Source of the DNA: Chelydra serpentina
Taxonomy: Eukaryota > Chordata > Testudines > Chelydridae
Assembly (NCBI GenBank): GCA_037349315.1
Contig: JBAIAC010000003.1
Span: 15,624,501 to 15,688,500, forward strand
Direction of reading: 5' to 3'
DNA length: 64,000 bases
The notes below the pieces were generated by a model. The model was not told the DNA's origin and did not search any database. It saw only the letters and a program-made list of their open reading frames with translations. Every line of letters begins with the position of its first letter. The first letter of the stretch is position 1. The position numbers were made by a program, and so were the translations under genes. Positions 11,060-22,657 of this stretch are shown here, in pieces.

Positions 11060-12075
11060 CGACTATGACCTTTGGGGTGAGTTTGTTTACTTGCTTGTTA
11101 GTTTGTTGTTCGCTTGCTGCTTGCTGTGCGCCTGCTTGACTGAAGTTTATAGAGTGGAGTGGTCTGTTTGGAGGGCGTTGAGCCTAGCGGCCTGCCAGGC
11201 AAGGCTGAGAGCTGCTGAAATGAGGCTTTGATCCCTGATCCCTTTAGGATCCCTTAACAAGCGGGCACGGCTACTCAGGGAGCACAGGGGTTTAAAACGC
11301 CAGCTCCAGAGGCGCTAGCAAACAGGGGAGTTTTGCGAGGGAGTGCAGAGGGAGCATGACCGCCAGATACATCTAACATTCTCTGGCCAATATACACTTA
11401 CCCCAAAACAAAGAAAGAAAAAGCTGCATGAGTAAAAATAGTGCAGGCAGAAGCCCAGCAGTAGAGTGGGGGCTGTCCAGGTTGTTGCACTGAATGCAGC
11501 ATGTACGATTATCTGCCTGGTGGGCAGGTGGCGTGTGTGTGCATTCGATGCAATGAGCTCCTGGCCCTCAGAGATCACCTATGGGCTCTTCATACCAGAG
11601 TGGCTGAACTGGAGGAGTTAAAGGAGGCAGATAGATACACAGAGGAGACTTTCTGCGACACAGTAAAGTGGGTCCCACCCTCAGTCTGGCAGCCTCTGTG
11701 CTATTGGGGAGGATGAAAGTGTCGGAGAAGGAGAACATCCGGCTGGAGTGGAGGGGAATGATCCCATAGTGGGACCCTCCTTCTACGTAATGTCATGGTA
11801 TCCTCTTGTACTGAGGATACCTCTTTGGGGTAGGGAACTCCAGTTATTAGGAGAAGACAGGTAATGGTAATCTGGGATTTTATTATTAGAAATAGATAGT
11901 TGGGTTTGTGATGACCAGGAGAACCGCATGGTGAATTGCCTGCTGGGTGCAGAGGTTGCAGATCTCTTAGATATCTAGACAGACTTATGTGCAATGCAGT
12001 GGGACATGTAGGTACCAATGGCATAGGGAAAGGTAGGAACGAGTCCCCGAGGCCAAATTCCCAAATCTCCCTGGC
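11060..12075 (+). mobile_element. CR1 LINE 5' fragment (5' UTR and start of ORF1)
   Basis: From about 11060 the sequence matches my memory of CR1 5' regions. At 11501-11716 an open frame begins MYDYLPGGQV with a cysteine pair (CIRC), as in CR1 ORF1 proteins. At 11910-12040, decayed coding sequence resembles the ORF1 esterase region (compare DRENR, GAEVADL and HVGTN with the esterase-like ORF1 at 54917-55408). The 3' part is missing; the Gmr1-like element starts at the break, about 12075. Stops and frameshifts make it inactive. Confidence 0.65.
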
Positions 12076-12084
12076 TATGTCTAG

Positions 12085-12621
12085 TATGTGACAAGACGAT
12101 AAGCACATATTGGTGGCCTCGAGTCATCTTTTCTAGAGGTCCCACCAGATCCATGGCTATTCGCTCAAAGGGAATCTCATTCGTAGAGGTACCAAAGGGG
12201 CCCTTAGATGTGGGCGAGGGCTGTGCAATTGACACTCGGGGCAGGAGGTGCAGTACGGCCGGACATCCTCATGTACCCCTGGCCAGAAGAATCTGCGTAA
12301 GATCTGTGCCTGGGTCTTCTCTACCCCCAAATGTCCCCCAAAGAGGTGACTGTGGGCGGGACTTAATATTGCCCGCTGATGTTTTTGGGGTACCAGGAGC
12401 TGGTTTATCGCTTGTTCCTGTATTTGTACCACCCAGTACAGGAGGTCCTTCCTAATCATGAAATAGGGCGCTGGCCCCCGGGCCTTTCCCTCCAGCGGCA
12501 CCCCATCTATCTCTGCCACCTCTTTTCTGACATTATCGTATCTGGGGTCTTCTGCCTGGTCTCGCCAGAAAGTCTCCCTTCTGGGACCTATCGAGCTAAA
12601 CTCCAAGGAACTGGCCTCCAT
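12085..12621 (-). pseudogene. Integrase N-terminal half of the Gmr1-like element
   Basis: The frame 12621-12157 contains the HHCC zinc-binding region: histidines in HSHLFGGHLG and cysteines in CTSCPEC, with WPGVHEDV between them. An overlapping frame at 12235-12085 starts the catalytic core with the first acidic residue in MDLVGPL. The core stops a few residues later at the junction with the CR1 5' fragment, so the second aspartate and the glutamate are absent. A frameshift separates the two frames near 12160-12230. The fragment cannot encode a working integrase. Confidence 0.75.
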
Positions 12622-12629
12622 CTCCTCGG

Positions 12630-13166
12630 TCAGTTCGGTAGCCTTGGGGTTGGGACCAGCCTCTGCTTCCTCCTCTCCTTTGGGGGTCTCTCCCTCACTA
12701 AACTTTTTTTAGTTTCCCATGCCTGTCGGCCTACCAGGGCAACATTCTGGCCCTGAAGTAGGATCCGGGTGCCCAAAGCCCTCTCTGCTCTTCTTTCCCT
12801 CTTGGTTTTTTTGCCCTTCCAGGGACTGGGGAACAACTCTTGAGATATTTCAGCGAAGGAGGGGTGGTGACTTTCTGTTAGGGATGACTCCTTAAACTCG
12901 GGGTCCTCTCCTCTCTCCCGCCCCTCTGGCGGGAGCAAATTTCCAAACCTTGGGAAATCGCTTCCAATGAGCACAGGGTTGGGGACTACTACCGCTTTTA
13001 CTTCAGTGCTATTTCCCTGGATTTTGATCCTCACTTGGATGACAGCAGTATAACTAACAGTCCCATGTACACATGTTACTCCCGTACGCTTATCCTGTAT
13101 TAACAGGCTGCATTTCACTAGTTTCCCCGAAATCAGGGTGACAGCACTGCCAGAGTTCACACGCAT
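12630..13166 (-). pseudogene. Retropepsin-like protease region, catalytic Asp replaced
   Basis: The frame starts near the motif VNSGSAVTLI. In retropepsins this position is D-S/T-G; here the aspartate codon reads Asn. Downstream IQVRIKIQG and VLIGSDF fit the beta strands and the second conserved hydrophobic-hydrophobic-G element. The C-terminal part is a basic linker (KGKKTKRERRAERA) leading towards integrase. It directly follows the zinc-knuckle frame. The Asp-to-Asn change alone would inactivate the protease; it may be decay of an old copy. Confidence 0.65.
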
Positions 13167-13169
13167 ACA

Positions 13170-14281
13170 TGGTCTCTACCTCATTCAGTTTCACCAGTTT
13201 TGTGTATTGATGTGGGGTGACTGTGACCCCCACAAGTTTGATTAGGGTGAATGGGTCTGTCCAGTCCCCCAAGTTACACTGCATGGGCTCCTCAATATTG
13301 GGACATTGTGCGGCTAGGTGTCCCAATTCCCCACACGTGTAACACTTATAAGGGACTCTAGGCCAGCCTCTGTCTCTTGGGTTAGGGGGTCTTTGCCTTG
13401 TGGTTCCCCCCACTCAGGCTATTCCCCACCCCTTCTGGGTTAATGGCTGTTTTGTGACCACTACCCTCTTCCACCTGGGGCTCCCCGGATACTTGGTTGT
13501 CTGACATTCCGGGGTCAGGGTCGGGTACTTGTTTTGGGAGGGGGCTTCTCTAGGTAGCCAGGACAGCTCTCGGGCTGCTATCCATCCCTCCAACAACGTG
13601 ATCACACTGTCGTAGGTGGAGAGGTCGTTCTGGCCTACCCATGCATGAAGATCTGGTGGCATTCCCCTCATATAGCGGTCTCTGACTAAAGTTTCTAACA
13701 TTTCCTCTGGGTTGCATGCCTCGGGACATAACCACTTCCATACGAGGTGGATGAGGTTGAACAATTGGGACCTCAGAGGCTTGCCCTCCTGGTACCTCCA
13801 CTCATAGTATCTCTGGGCCTGTACTGCGGTTGTTACCCCTGATCGCGCCAGGATCTCTGCCTTCAGCTTGGGGTAGTCAACGGCAGCTTCAGTGGGCATG
13901 TCGTGGTAGGCTTTCTGGGCTTCTCCACATAAGAAGGGAGCAAGGATGCTGGCCCACTTGTCCTGAGGCCATGCCTCTCGCAAGGTGGTCCTCTCAAAGG
14001 AGAGGAGATATGCCTCTATGTCATCATCTGCCGTCATCTTCGGTAGACATCTGGCAGCCCTCCATACTCAACCCTTCAGATCCTTGTTTTTTGGCGGTGA
14101 GGGCTTTCAGGTGGTCCACCACCTCCTGCAAGAGGGCTCGATCCTGGGAGACTGGCCCTATCAATAACTGGTTAGTTTCTTCTTGTAGCCGCATTGATTC
14201 TTGTTACGTCATCACATGGACTCCGGTGGCCCCCTGCTGGGCTGCTGTGGCTTGCATCAGTACTTTTATTACGTCTTCCAT
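13170..14281 (-). pseudogene. Gag polyprotein with SCAN-like domain and zinc knuckle
   Basis: A minus-strand ATG at 14281 starts a leader with many Gln and Leu residues, soon interrupted by a stop. The frame 14037-13414 (207 codons) holds the SCAN-like capsid segment: [11 protein letters not shown], then [15 protein letters not shown], then [20 protein letters not shown]. The next frame, 13413-13090, has one CCHC knuckle, CYTCGELGHLAAQC. SCAN domains of vertebrate zinc-finger proteins are thought to derive from this gag type. Frames are offset, so at least two frameshifts or stops break the gene. Confidence 0.8.
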
Positions 14282-14383
14282 TGTGGTGAGGCCACCCAAA
14301 CCCAGTGCACTTTTTTAAAATTTAAACTCTCCCCTTCTTCCACCGCGTGGTGAACGCTAAGTCAATAATCCCACTCTGACACC

Positions 14384-15064
14384 TGTTGTGACAAAGCTCC
14401 GAGCCTGTATTGGTGGGTCCCGTGCTTCCAGGCAGATTCAGTGGCCTCAGAAGCTTGTTAAGGCCCTCAGTGTGACCTCCCTTTCTCAGTGTAGCGGTAA
14501 GAATAGCAGGGAGGTGTTTCCAGAAGTCTTGTGAGGGGAGGGAAGAACCTGTCCCTCCCTGTCTTATATAGCTTTTGCATATGGCGGGAACCCTTTGTTC
14601 CCAAAGCATGGTTCCCAGACCTGTTTGTGGAAAAACACTGACATCCCAAGATGGAGCCTAGATGGTCTGGTCACATGTCCTTGTAGCGTTATAGCAGCCA
14701 TTACTTGGAGACTGTCTGGAGCGTTCTCAGGAAGGCTCCCCAGGTGGAAAATAAGCTTCTCCTAAGGCCTACTGTTTATTCCTAATGGCTCATTGCCCCA
14801 AATAGGCCCCTCCCCATCCACTATCTAGACTGAAAGCATCTTGTCTAGTGGACGTTATCCAGGTTTAACTACATGTGAAATACAGATACGTAGTCAATAT
14901 TCATAACTTCAGATACAAAAATGATACATGGATACAAATAGGATAATCATGTTCAGCAAATCATATCTTTTCCAATGACATCTCACATGACCCATCTTGC
15001 ATAAAATGCATCATAATTATATCATAATAATATCACTGTGAAGAATATGGGATGCAGTGTCACT
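14384..15064 (-). mobile_element. 5' LTR and primer-binding site of the Gmr1-like element
   Basis: Termini are TGTTGTGAC at 14384 (inverted) and ...GTGTCACT near 15064, giving an LTR of about 680 bp. Next to it, on the minus strand, AGGTGTCAGAGTGGGATT (about 14367-14384) matches, with one base missing, the complement of a tRNA-Leu 3' end, a plausible primer site. The right part resembles the LTRs at 33450-34399 and 46884-55645. The exact ends are estimates. Confidence 0.55.
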
Positions 15065-15214
15065 CAAGAACAGTGCTCCTGAGTTGGGGGAAGACTCATA
15101 AGGCTGGCCCTGGGCCCTGCTCAGACTCTCCCTGCTATTCCTGCCCCCCTGTATCTTTCTGTCTCTCTCTCCCCTTTTCCATCACATCCCTGTTCCTGAG
15201 CCACTTCCTTTTAC

Positions 15215-17857
15215 ATGACAGATTGGAGTACTGTCATGGATGGATATAAACTGTTCAGGAAGGATAGGCAGGGCAGAAAAGGTGGGGGAGTTGCGTTGTA
15301 TGTAAGAGAGCAGTATGACTGCTCAGAGCTCCAGTATGAAACTGAAGAAAAACCTGAGAGTCTCTGGATCAAATTGAGAAGTGTGAGCAACAAAGGTAAT
15401 GTCGTGGTGGGAGTCTGCTACAGACCACCAGACCAGGGGGATGAGGTGGACGAGGCTTTCTTCCGGCAACTAACAGAAGTTACTAAATCACAGGCCCTGG
15501 TTCTCATGGGTGACTTTAATCACCCCGACATCTGCTGGGAGAGCAATACAGCGGTCCACAGACAATCCAGGAAGTTTTTGGAAAGTGTAGGGGACAATTT
15601 CCTAGTGCAAGTGCTGGAGGAACCAACTAGGGGAAAAGCTCTTCTTGACCTGCTGCTCACAAACAGGGAAGAAATAGTAGAGGAAGCAATAGTGGATGGG
15701 AACCTGGGAGGCAGTGACCATGAGATGGTCGAGTTCAGGATCCTGACACAAGGAAGAAAGGAGAGCAGTAGAATACAGAGCCTGGACTTCAGAAAAGCAG
15801 ACTTTGACTCCCTCAGGGAACTGATGGGCAAGGTCCCCTGGGAGAATAACATGAGGGGGAAAGGAGTCGAGGAAAGCTGGCTGTATTTTAAAGAAACCTT
15901 ATTGAGGTTGCAGGAACAAACCATCCCGATGTGTAGAAAGAAAAGTAAATATGGCAGGCGACCAGCTTGGCTTAACAGTGAAATCCTTGCTTGTCTTAAA
16001 CACAAAAAAGCAGCTTACAAGAAGTGGAAGATTGGACAAATGACCAGGGAGGAGTATAAAAATATTGCTCAGGCATGCAGGAGTGAAATTAGGAAGGCCA
16101 AATCACACTTGGAGTTGCAGCTAGCTGGAGATGTTAGGAGTAACAAGAAGGGTTTCTTCAGGTATGTTAGCAACAAGAAGAAAGTCAAGGAAAGTGTGGG
16201 CCCCTTGCTGAATGAGGGAGGGAACCTTGTGACAGAGGATGTGGAGAAAGCTAGTGTACTCAATGCTTTTTTTGCCTCTGTCTTCACAGACAAGGGCAGC
16301 TCCGAGACGGCTGCACTTCGCAGCACGGTATGGGGAGGAGGTGACCAGCCCTCTGTGGAGAAAGAAGTAGTTCGGGACTATTTAGAAAAGCTGGACGAAC
16401 ACAAGTCCATGGGGCCGGATGCACTGCATCCGAGGGTGCTAAAGGAGTTGGCCGATGTGATTGCAGAGCCATTGGCCATTATCTTTGACAAATCATGGCA
16501 ATCGGGGGAGGTCCCGGATGACTGGAAAAAAGCTAATGTAGTGCCCATCTTTAAAAAAGGGAAGAAGGAAGATCCGGGGAACTACAGGCCAGTCAGTCTC
16601 ACCTCAGTCCCTGGAAAAATCATGGAACAGGTCCTCAAGGAATCAATTCTGAACCACTTAAAGGAGGGGAAAGTGATCAGGAACAGTCAGCATGGATTCA
16701 CCAAGGGCAAGTCATGCCTGACTAACCTAATTGCCTTCTATGATGAGATAACTGGCTCTGTGGATGAGGGGAAAGCAGTGGATGTGCTATTTCTTGACTT
16801 TAGCAAAGCTTTTGATACAGTCTCGCACAGTGTTCTTGCCAGCAAGTTAAAGAAGTATGGGCTGGATGAATGGACGGTAAGGTGGATAGAAAACTGGCTG
16901 GATGGTCGTGCTCAACAGGTAGTGATCAATGGCTCCATGTCTAGTTGGCAGCCAGTATCAAGTGGAGTGCCCCAAGGGTCGGTGCTGGGGCCGGTTCTGT
17001 TCAATATCTTCATCAACGACCTGGAGGATGGTGTGGACTGCACCCTTAGCAAGTTTGCAGATGACACTAAACTGGGAGGAGTGGTTGATACGCTGGAGGG
17101 TAGGGATAGGATACAGAGGGACCTAGACAAGTTAGAGGATTGGGCCAAAAGAAATCTGATGAGGTTCAACAAGGACAAGTGCAGAGTCCTGCACTTAGGA
17201 CGGAAGAATCCCATGCACTGCTACAGACTAGGGACCGAATGGCTGGGCAGCAGTTCTGCAGAAAAGGACCTAGGGGTTACAGTGGACGAAAAGCTGAATA
17301 TGAGTCAACAGTGTGCCCTTGTTGCCAAGAAGGCTAACGGCATTTTGGGCTGTATAAGTAGGGGCATTTCCAGCAGATCGAGGGACGTGATTATTCCCCT
17401 CTATTCGGCACTGGTGAGGCCTCATTTGGAGTACTGTGTCCAGTTTTGGGCCCCACACTACAAAAAGGATGTGGATAAATTGGAAAGAGTCCAACGGAGG
17501 GCAACAAAAATGATTAGGGGGCTGGAGCACATGACTTATGAGGAGAGGCTGAGGGAACTGGGATTGTTTAGCCTACAGAAGAGAAGAGTGAGGGGGGATT
17601 TGATAGCTGCTTTCAACTACCTAAAAGGGGGTTCCAAAGAGGATGGATCTAGACTGTTCTCAGTGGTAGAAGATGACAGAACAAGGAGTAATGGTCTCAA
17701 GTTGCAGAGGGGGAGGTTTAGGTTGGATATTAGGAAAAACCTTTTCACTAGTAGGGTGGTGAAGCACTGGAATGGGTTACCTAGGGAGGTGGTGGAATCT
17801 CCTTCCTTAGAGGTTTTTAAGGTCAGGCTTGACAAAGCCCTGGCTGGGATGATCTAG
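15215..17857 (+). CDS. CR1 ORF2: endonuclease/reverse transcriptase, 5'-truncated, 880 codons open
   Basis: The protein would nick DNA and reverse-transcribe CR1 RNA at the target. The frame lacks the first part of the endonuclease; its first codons come from flanking DNA, so the ATG at 15215 is fortuitous. Endonuclease motifs present are [11 protein letters not shown] (about residues 95-105) and [10 protein letters not shown] (about 164-173). Reverse-transcriptase motifs follow in order: [44 protein letters not shown] and the catalytic FADDT (about residue 616). The C-terminal region is complete. There is no stop or frameshift in 880 codons, so the copy is young. It closely matches the copy at 52023-54872, differing at scattered residues. 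Confidence 0.92.
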   Translation: MTDWSTVMDGYKLFRKDRQGRKGGGVALYVREQYDCSELQYETEEKPESLWIKLRSVSNKGNVVVGVCYRPPDQGDEVDEAFFRQLTEVTKSQALVLMGDFNHPDICWESNTAVHRQSRKFLESVGDNFLVQVLEEPTRGKALLDLLLTNREEIVEEAIVDGNLGGSDHEMVEFRILTQGRKESSRIQSLDFRKADFDSLRELMGKVPWENNMRGKGVEESWLYFKETLLRLQEQTIPMCRKKSKYGRRPAWLNSEILACLKHKKAAYKKWKIGQMTREEYKNIAQACRSEIRKAKSHLELQLAGDVRSNKKGFFRYVSNKKKVKESVGPLLNEGGNLVTEDVEKASVLNAFFASVFTDKGSSETAALRSTVWGGGDQPSVEKEVVRDYLEKLDEHKSMGPDALHPRVLKELADVIAEPLAIIFDKSWQSGEVPDDWKKANVVPIFKKGKKEDPGNYRPVSLTSVPGKIMEQVLKESILNHLKEGKVIRNSQHGFTKGKSCLTNLIAFYDEITGSVDEGKAVDVLFLDFSKAFDTVSHSVLASKLKKYGLDEWTVRWIENWLDGRAQQVVINGSMSSWQPVSSGVPQGSVLGPVLFNIFINDLEDGVDCTLSKFADDTKLGGVVDTLEGRDRIQRDLDKLEDWAKRNLMRFNKDKCRVLHLGRKNPMHCYRLGTEWLGSSSAEKDLGVTVDEKLNMSQQCALVAKKANGILGCISRGISSRSRDVIIPLYSALVRPHLEYCVQFWAPHYKKDVDKLERVQRRATKMIRGLEHMTYEERLRELGLFSLQKRRVRGDLIAAFNYLKGGSKEDGSRLFSVVEDDRTRSNGLKLQRGRFRLDIRKNLFTSRVVKHWNGLPREVVESPSLEVFKVRLDKALAGMI

Positions 17858-17943
17858 TTGGGGTTGGTCCTGCTTTGAGCAGGGGGTTGGACTAGATGAC
17901 CTCCTGAGGTCCCTTCCAACCCTGAGATTCTATGATTCTATGA
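15220..17943 (+). mobile_element. Young CR1 LINE, 5'-truncated
   Basis: Homology to the longer copy on the minus strand at 51928-55408 starts at GATTGGAGTACTGTC (15221) and continues to the standard CR1 end, CAACCCTGAGATTCTATGATTCTATGA (quoted in parts), near 17943. This is ordinary target-primed 5' truncation. No clear target-site duplication is visible. Confidence 0.9.
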
Positions 17944-19030
17944 ATTCTCAGCACCCTCAAGGCAGTGCTGCCAAACCTGTCCACTCCAGCAAGGACCAGT
18001 TGAAATGCGGGTGTGTTGTTTACTGACCCATGCCACATGGTGAGGAGTGTGCTGACTGAGAGCTGTTGTGATAACCCTCTCTGTGAGTGAGGGCAGCTTC
18101 TCATTCTTGTCATGGCCCTGTTGGGGGGAACATCACTGAGTCCCTCCACGCACCCTCCCTCAACTGCCTCTACTCAGCAGAATCCCTCCCTTCACCATTC
18201 CCCTAACTTCATGGAGAAATACCCACAAGCGCAGGAGACATTACCTAATCACCCTGACTAAATCCACAACCAGCATCATCACAGCACAGTATTTACATCT
18301 GCTGGTCCATCTGGTCTCTGGAGGGAAACCACCAGAGATGCAGTCACTCAAGATTCCTCATCTTCTTGCAGAACTCAGATGTCTGCAGAAGAGGAGAATG
18401 CTGCTGCCTTCTGTTGAATAGTAGCAGCTGGAGTGGGGGAAACTTACCACAAGCCAGTTTCCTGTTTGTAGAGAATTTATGTGACATGGAGTCAGGGTAT
18501 TTTCTAGTGTAATTTATTTACAAAGTGTGCACTAGTCCTGTTGATCATGAACAGAGGTGGTCAAAGGTTATGCCTTATTACAATAACACCTGTGCTGCTT
18601 AGAAAAAAATCTCCTTAACCTTTCTAGGTGCCTACTGTAATATGCCAGCTGTCTGATGCAAAGACCTGAATCTCACTTGGAGAAGTTCAACTGCCCTCTT
18701 TATAACCATTCCAGTGGTACATTTATGCTGCACCCTTGTGTGAGGATTCTCTATTGGGGTGTCAAGCCAGGTTCTCAAGGGTCACCCTCTGCGTCATGGC
18801 AGAAAGAACAAGATAGATCATTTGGCAAAATGTGTTTTCGCCATTGTCATGCATGTGATTGCTTCTGGGTAGTTCTGCATGCTATAGAGAGTATTTATTT
18901 TTTTCTACTGACCTATGATGAATCCAGACTGAATGGCTCCACGCCCAACCCATTCAGGCAGGAACGGCTTGCTGAACACATGGTGGGATCTGGGAAATCT
19001 GGCCATATGCTAAAACGGAGGGACTCTCTC
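17944..19030. other. Intergenic DNA, nothing recognised
   Basis: No supported gene or repeat. The frame at 18656-19168 has no domain and runs into the antisense of a reverse-transcriptase fragment. Confidence 0.5.
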
Positions 19031-19614
19031 TCATTCACACACACAGCACAGCCCCAGAGGGGTAATAAAAGCAGATTTCAGCCTGGCATCTGCAGCCAGT
19101 GGCACTTGCCAGTAGCCCTTTGTAAGATCCATAGTGGTAAGGTAGTGAGCTCCTCCCAGCTTGTCTAGGAGCTCGTCAGGCCTGGGCATGGAGTAGGCAT
19201 CAGACACGGTGATGGCATTAAGCGTCTGATAGTCCACACAGAACTGGATCAACTATCCTTTTTGGGGACAAAAACCACAGGAGAGGCCCAAGGGCTGGAA
19301 GATGGCTAGATCACTCCCAAAGCCAGCATGTCACTGACCTCTCTTTCCAGGTCCTGAGCAGTTTTGCCTGTGACTCAGAAGGGGGAGCATCTTATAGGAG
19401 GATGCGATCCTGTCTCCACCTGGTGGACAGTCAGATTAGTGAGTCCAGGCTGGTTGGAAAACAGCTGTCGGTACAGATGCAGCACCCCTCTGATCTCAGC
19501 TTGCTGGGCAGGGGTTAGCTGATCAGAGAGAGTAATTGTTTCCATGGAGGAGCCAGCTCCTGTCTCAGGGAATAGATCTACTAGAGGGTCACTTCCCTGC
19601 TCCGCCCAATGTCC
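19031..19614 (-). pseudogene. Reverse transcriptase N-terminal half (Gmr1-like)
   Basis: The frame 19252-19031 reads FCVDYQTLNAITVSDAYSMPRPDELLDKLGG followed by FLD-equivalent TTMDLTKGYWQVPL (fingers and the first catalytic Asp of the palm; quoted as separate motifs). Upstream, at 19253-19610, a decayed stretch encodes the usual linker into the RT, including SSPWASPVVFVPK across a stop. The YxDD box lies beyond the truncation and is absent. Its position after the integrase C-terminus is the notable point. Confidence 0.75.
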
Positions 19615-20940
19615 TCACACGGCCAACACCACATTCCCCCTTTCATAATATGGCTTCATCATATTAAAATGGTATACCCGGCGGCGGTGTGCCCGGCTAG
19701 ACAGTTCTACCACATAGTTTACCTCATTTAGTTGCTTGACAACCTTAAAAGGGCCTTCCCAGGTGGCTTGTAGTTTGGTTTTTCTCACGGGGATGAGAAC
19801 CATCACCTGGTTCCGTGATGTAGGTGCGGGCCCGTGCCGTGCGGTCATACCAGACCTTCTGCTTCCTCTGGGCTCTGGCAAGATTCTCCTTGGCCAGGCC
19901 CATGAGCTCAGGAAGTCTCTCTCAGAAGGTCAAGACATACTCCACCACTGACTCTCCATCGTGAGTGGCCTCCCCTCCCATTCGTCTCTCATCAGGTCCA
20001 GGGGCCCCCTTATCCTTCTTCCGTAAAACAGTTCAAAAGGCAAAAACCCGGTAGATTCCTGGGGCACTTCCCTGTACGTGAACAGCAGGTGAAGTAAATA
20101 CTTGTCCCAATCCTGCGGGTGCTGGTTCATAAAGGTTTCCAGCATCATCCTTAGAGTTCCATTGAACCTCTCCACCAGCCCACAGGACTGGGGGTGATAT
20201 GCTGAGGCCCAGCTGTTCCGGACCCCAAATTTCTCCCACAAGCACCGGAGAAGGGCTGACATGAAGTTGGATCCCTGGTCTGTCAAGACTTCCTTGGGGA
20301 ACCCCACTCGGCTGAAAATGGTCAGGAGCGCATCCGACACGGTGTCTGCTTTGATAGAAGACAAGGTCACTACCTCGGGGTAACGGGTAGCGAAATTTAT
20401 CATCAACAGAATGTATTTCTTGCCCAACCAGGTTGTCTTGCTGAGAGGCCCCACTATGTCCACAGCCACATTCTGAAAAGGCTCCTCTATGATGGGCAAA
20501 GGTCTCAAAGCCACTTTCCCCTTGTCCTGGGCCTTCCTCACCCTCTGACAAGGGTCACAGGATCTCCAATACTGTTGGACAGTATTAAAGACTCCAGGCC
20601 ATTAAAAGTTCTGTAGCAGCCTCTGCCTGGTACTCCAGATTCCCTGGTGTCCTGAGAGAGGGATGTCATGGGCCAGGTACAGTAGCTTGTGGCGATACTT
20701 CTGGGGGATCACCAGCTGCCTCCAGATCCCCCATGACTCCACTTCCCCTGGGAGAGCCATTCTTGGTACAGGAATCCCTTCTCCCACAGGAACCTCTCCT
20801 GGCAGCCTTTCCCCATGGTCTGGAGTCCCACTCACGCCTGTCAGCGTCAGGTAGGTATCGGCACCACCCGATCTGGGGCCACCACCTTGGGCTGGGCCAG
20901 CGTCCCCTCGGTGCCCGTGTCCCAATATCCATGAACCTTC
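19615..20940 (-). pseudogene. Protease end and integrase of the Gmr1-like element
   Basis: A frame near 20938-20870 carries YWDTGTEGTLA, with DTG the retropepsin active site. After it comes a zinc-binding region, HDIPLSGHQG ... CDPCQR (about 20690-20540), broken by an in-frame TAA before WPGVF. The catalytic core is open at 20541-19930, with all three acidic residues visible: AVDIVGPL, TDQGSNF and GLVERFN. The C-terminal part at 19881-19615 has WEGPFKVVKQL, the GPY/F-type motif of Ty3/gypsy integrases. The core is preserved but the whole is split over three frames with at least one stop. Confidence 0.8.
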
Positions 20941-21169
20941 CTTCTAGCCACCTCCAGGGGAACAAGGCACTCGCTCCGCAGGGACAGCCCCGCGCCCATC
21001 CTGTAAACTGAGAACCTTGAGTCCAGAGCATCAAGCCCCCCAGAGGAGCTGGTCTGGGAAACTCCTCCCTCTTGAGCAGTTGGTAAGCTGCCAGCCCCTC
21101 ATGCCTGGGAAACCTGCCCCTCCTCCGGCTGGGTCCCTACCCAGTTAACTCTGTGAGAGTTCGATTTGC

Positions 21170-22303
21170 TCAGTCCATTGGTCCCCGCAAGCCAGTCGGT
21201 TGTTCCTGGTGCCGGTTGTTCCCCTGGAGAGGGGGTTCTCCACATTCCCAACTTGGGGGGGTCCCAGGGTGACTCTCTCTCTGCACTGTGGTGGGCTTAT
21301 TATTTTGGGACTCCTCCGTTCCACACGCTGACTGTCTGTCCACAAAGTCGTCGGCCAGCTGCCCTGCGCTCTGCAGGTCCTTTGGCTTTTTGTCCACCAA
21401 CCATATCCTCAGGTCGGATGGGCAATGTTCATACAGGTGTTCCAGTACAATCAATTTAACCATGTCCTCCTTAGTCTGGGCCCCATCTGCTCACTTGTGG
21501 ACATATCCCTCCATTTGAATGATCATTTTCAGATATGTGTCCTCAGGGGTTTTACGCTGACTCCGGAACTTTTTCCGGTACGCCTCGGGAGTCATCCCAT
21601 ACTTGCGTAACAGGGCCTTTTTGAACAATTCATAGTCCCCTGCCTCCACCCCTTCCATTTGGCTGAACATTCCTACGGCTTTGGGGTCCAGTAAGGGGGT
21701 GAGAAACCAGAGCCTGTCTGCCGGGTCAACTCTGTGCAGCCTGCAAGCCTTCTCAAAGGCCATCAGGAATTCATCTATGTCCTCCCCTTCCTTAAACTGG
21801 GACAGGATGCGCTTATCAAAGTTCCATGTAGTCCTGGGTCCCCCCTCACTCACCGCAGCGGGGGGCTCTCTGCGCCTCAACTTTCCCAACTCCAGTTCAT
21901 GCTGCCGCCATTTCTCCCAATCCTCCAGCTCTTTCATCTCCCTCTCCCATTCCAGCCACCTCAACTCCAGCGACGGGGAGCTTGGCTGTGAGGATCCTCT
22001 GCTGGCCATGGGGGTCATGGTGTCCCTGGGGTTTGCCTGGATTCCTCTAGCCCCTCCCCTAGCCATAGGTAGGAGGGGTCTTGGAGTGCCCATGGCAGCA
22101 GTCTGACCATTCCTAGTCAGGACAGACACCGGTGCCGGCGCTGTATCTGCCGGGCTGCTTCCCTCAGGGACAGGGATCAGCTCCTCCCAGCGATGCTCCT
22201 CCTTCAGCTGGGCAATCAGCTGTGCTTTGGTGGCCTTCCCTCTGTGATGCCCTCTCTCCTTGTACAGCTCTACAAGGTCCCTCTTAAGGAGATGGTTATA
22301 CAT
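21170..22303 (-). pseudogene. Gag with SCAN-like domain, one nonsense codon
   Basis: The first ATG of the frame is at 22303 (MYNHLLKRDLVELY). Residues 1-45 resemble a SAP-like basic helix region with KATKAQLIAQL. A charged coiled-coil-like segment (LEWEREMKELEDWEKWRQ) follows, then the SCAN-like capsid region (FKEGEDIDEFLMAFEKACRL ... LLRKYGMTPEAYRKKFRSQ). A TGA near 21488-21490 interrupts the frame where related proteins have Trp. The same frame then continues open to 21170 (DMVKLIVLEHLYEHCP ... QLADDFV). Apart from this stop the gene is intact over about 378 codons. Confidence 0.8.
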
Positions 22304-22657
22304 CTCCCTGCTATTCCCAAGTTGTTGTGGACTGGCAGGCCTGTGTGCTCTCAGCTCCTCAGGGTTTCCAGGAAGAACCCCTACTGTGCCAGCCCTTCTC
22401 CAGGTCACCACATCTCTCCCAGGGTCAAGCCACAGACTCCTCCGCCCCTGAAACCGCTCGCAGCAGTCCCCAGGGGGACCCCGTTACTGCAACAGTCCTT
22501 CTCGCTGGTCACAAACTCCCACGGGTTAAGCGTAGCTCCTCGCTGAGCCTTCAGCACACCTGGTTCTCATTAATCTGCCTTCATTTTACTGCTCCCAGTC
22601 ACTTACTGCAGGAAGCGCCATCCACGGGGTGCAGTAGATCCCACCACTTTCACCAGT

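Larger units (their letters stand above)
12076..15064 (-). mobile_element. Gmr1-like Ty3/gypsy retrotransposon, 3'-truncated
   Basis: Reading leftwards on the minus strand: LTR (15064-14384), tRNA-primer site, gag with a SCAN-like domain, CCHC knuckle, protease-like region, then integrase, cut off inside the integrase core near 12076. Integrase follows protease with no reverse transcriptase between them, which is the Gmr1 arrangement rather than the standard Ty3/gypsy one. The gene order is seen directly; the family name comes from knowledge of SCAN-like gag proteins. Confidence 0.75.
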
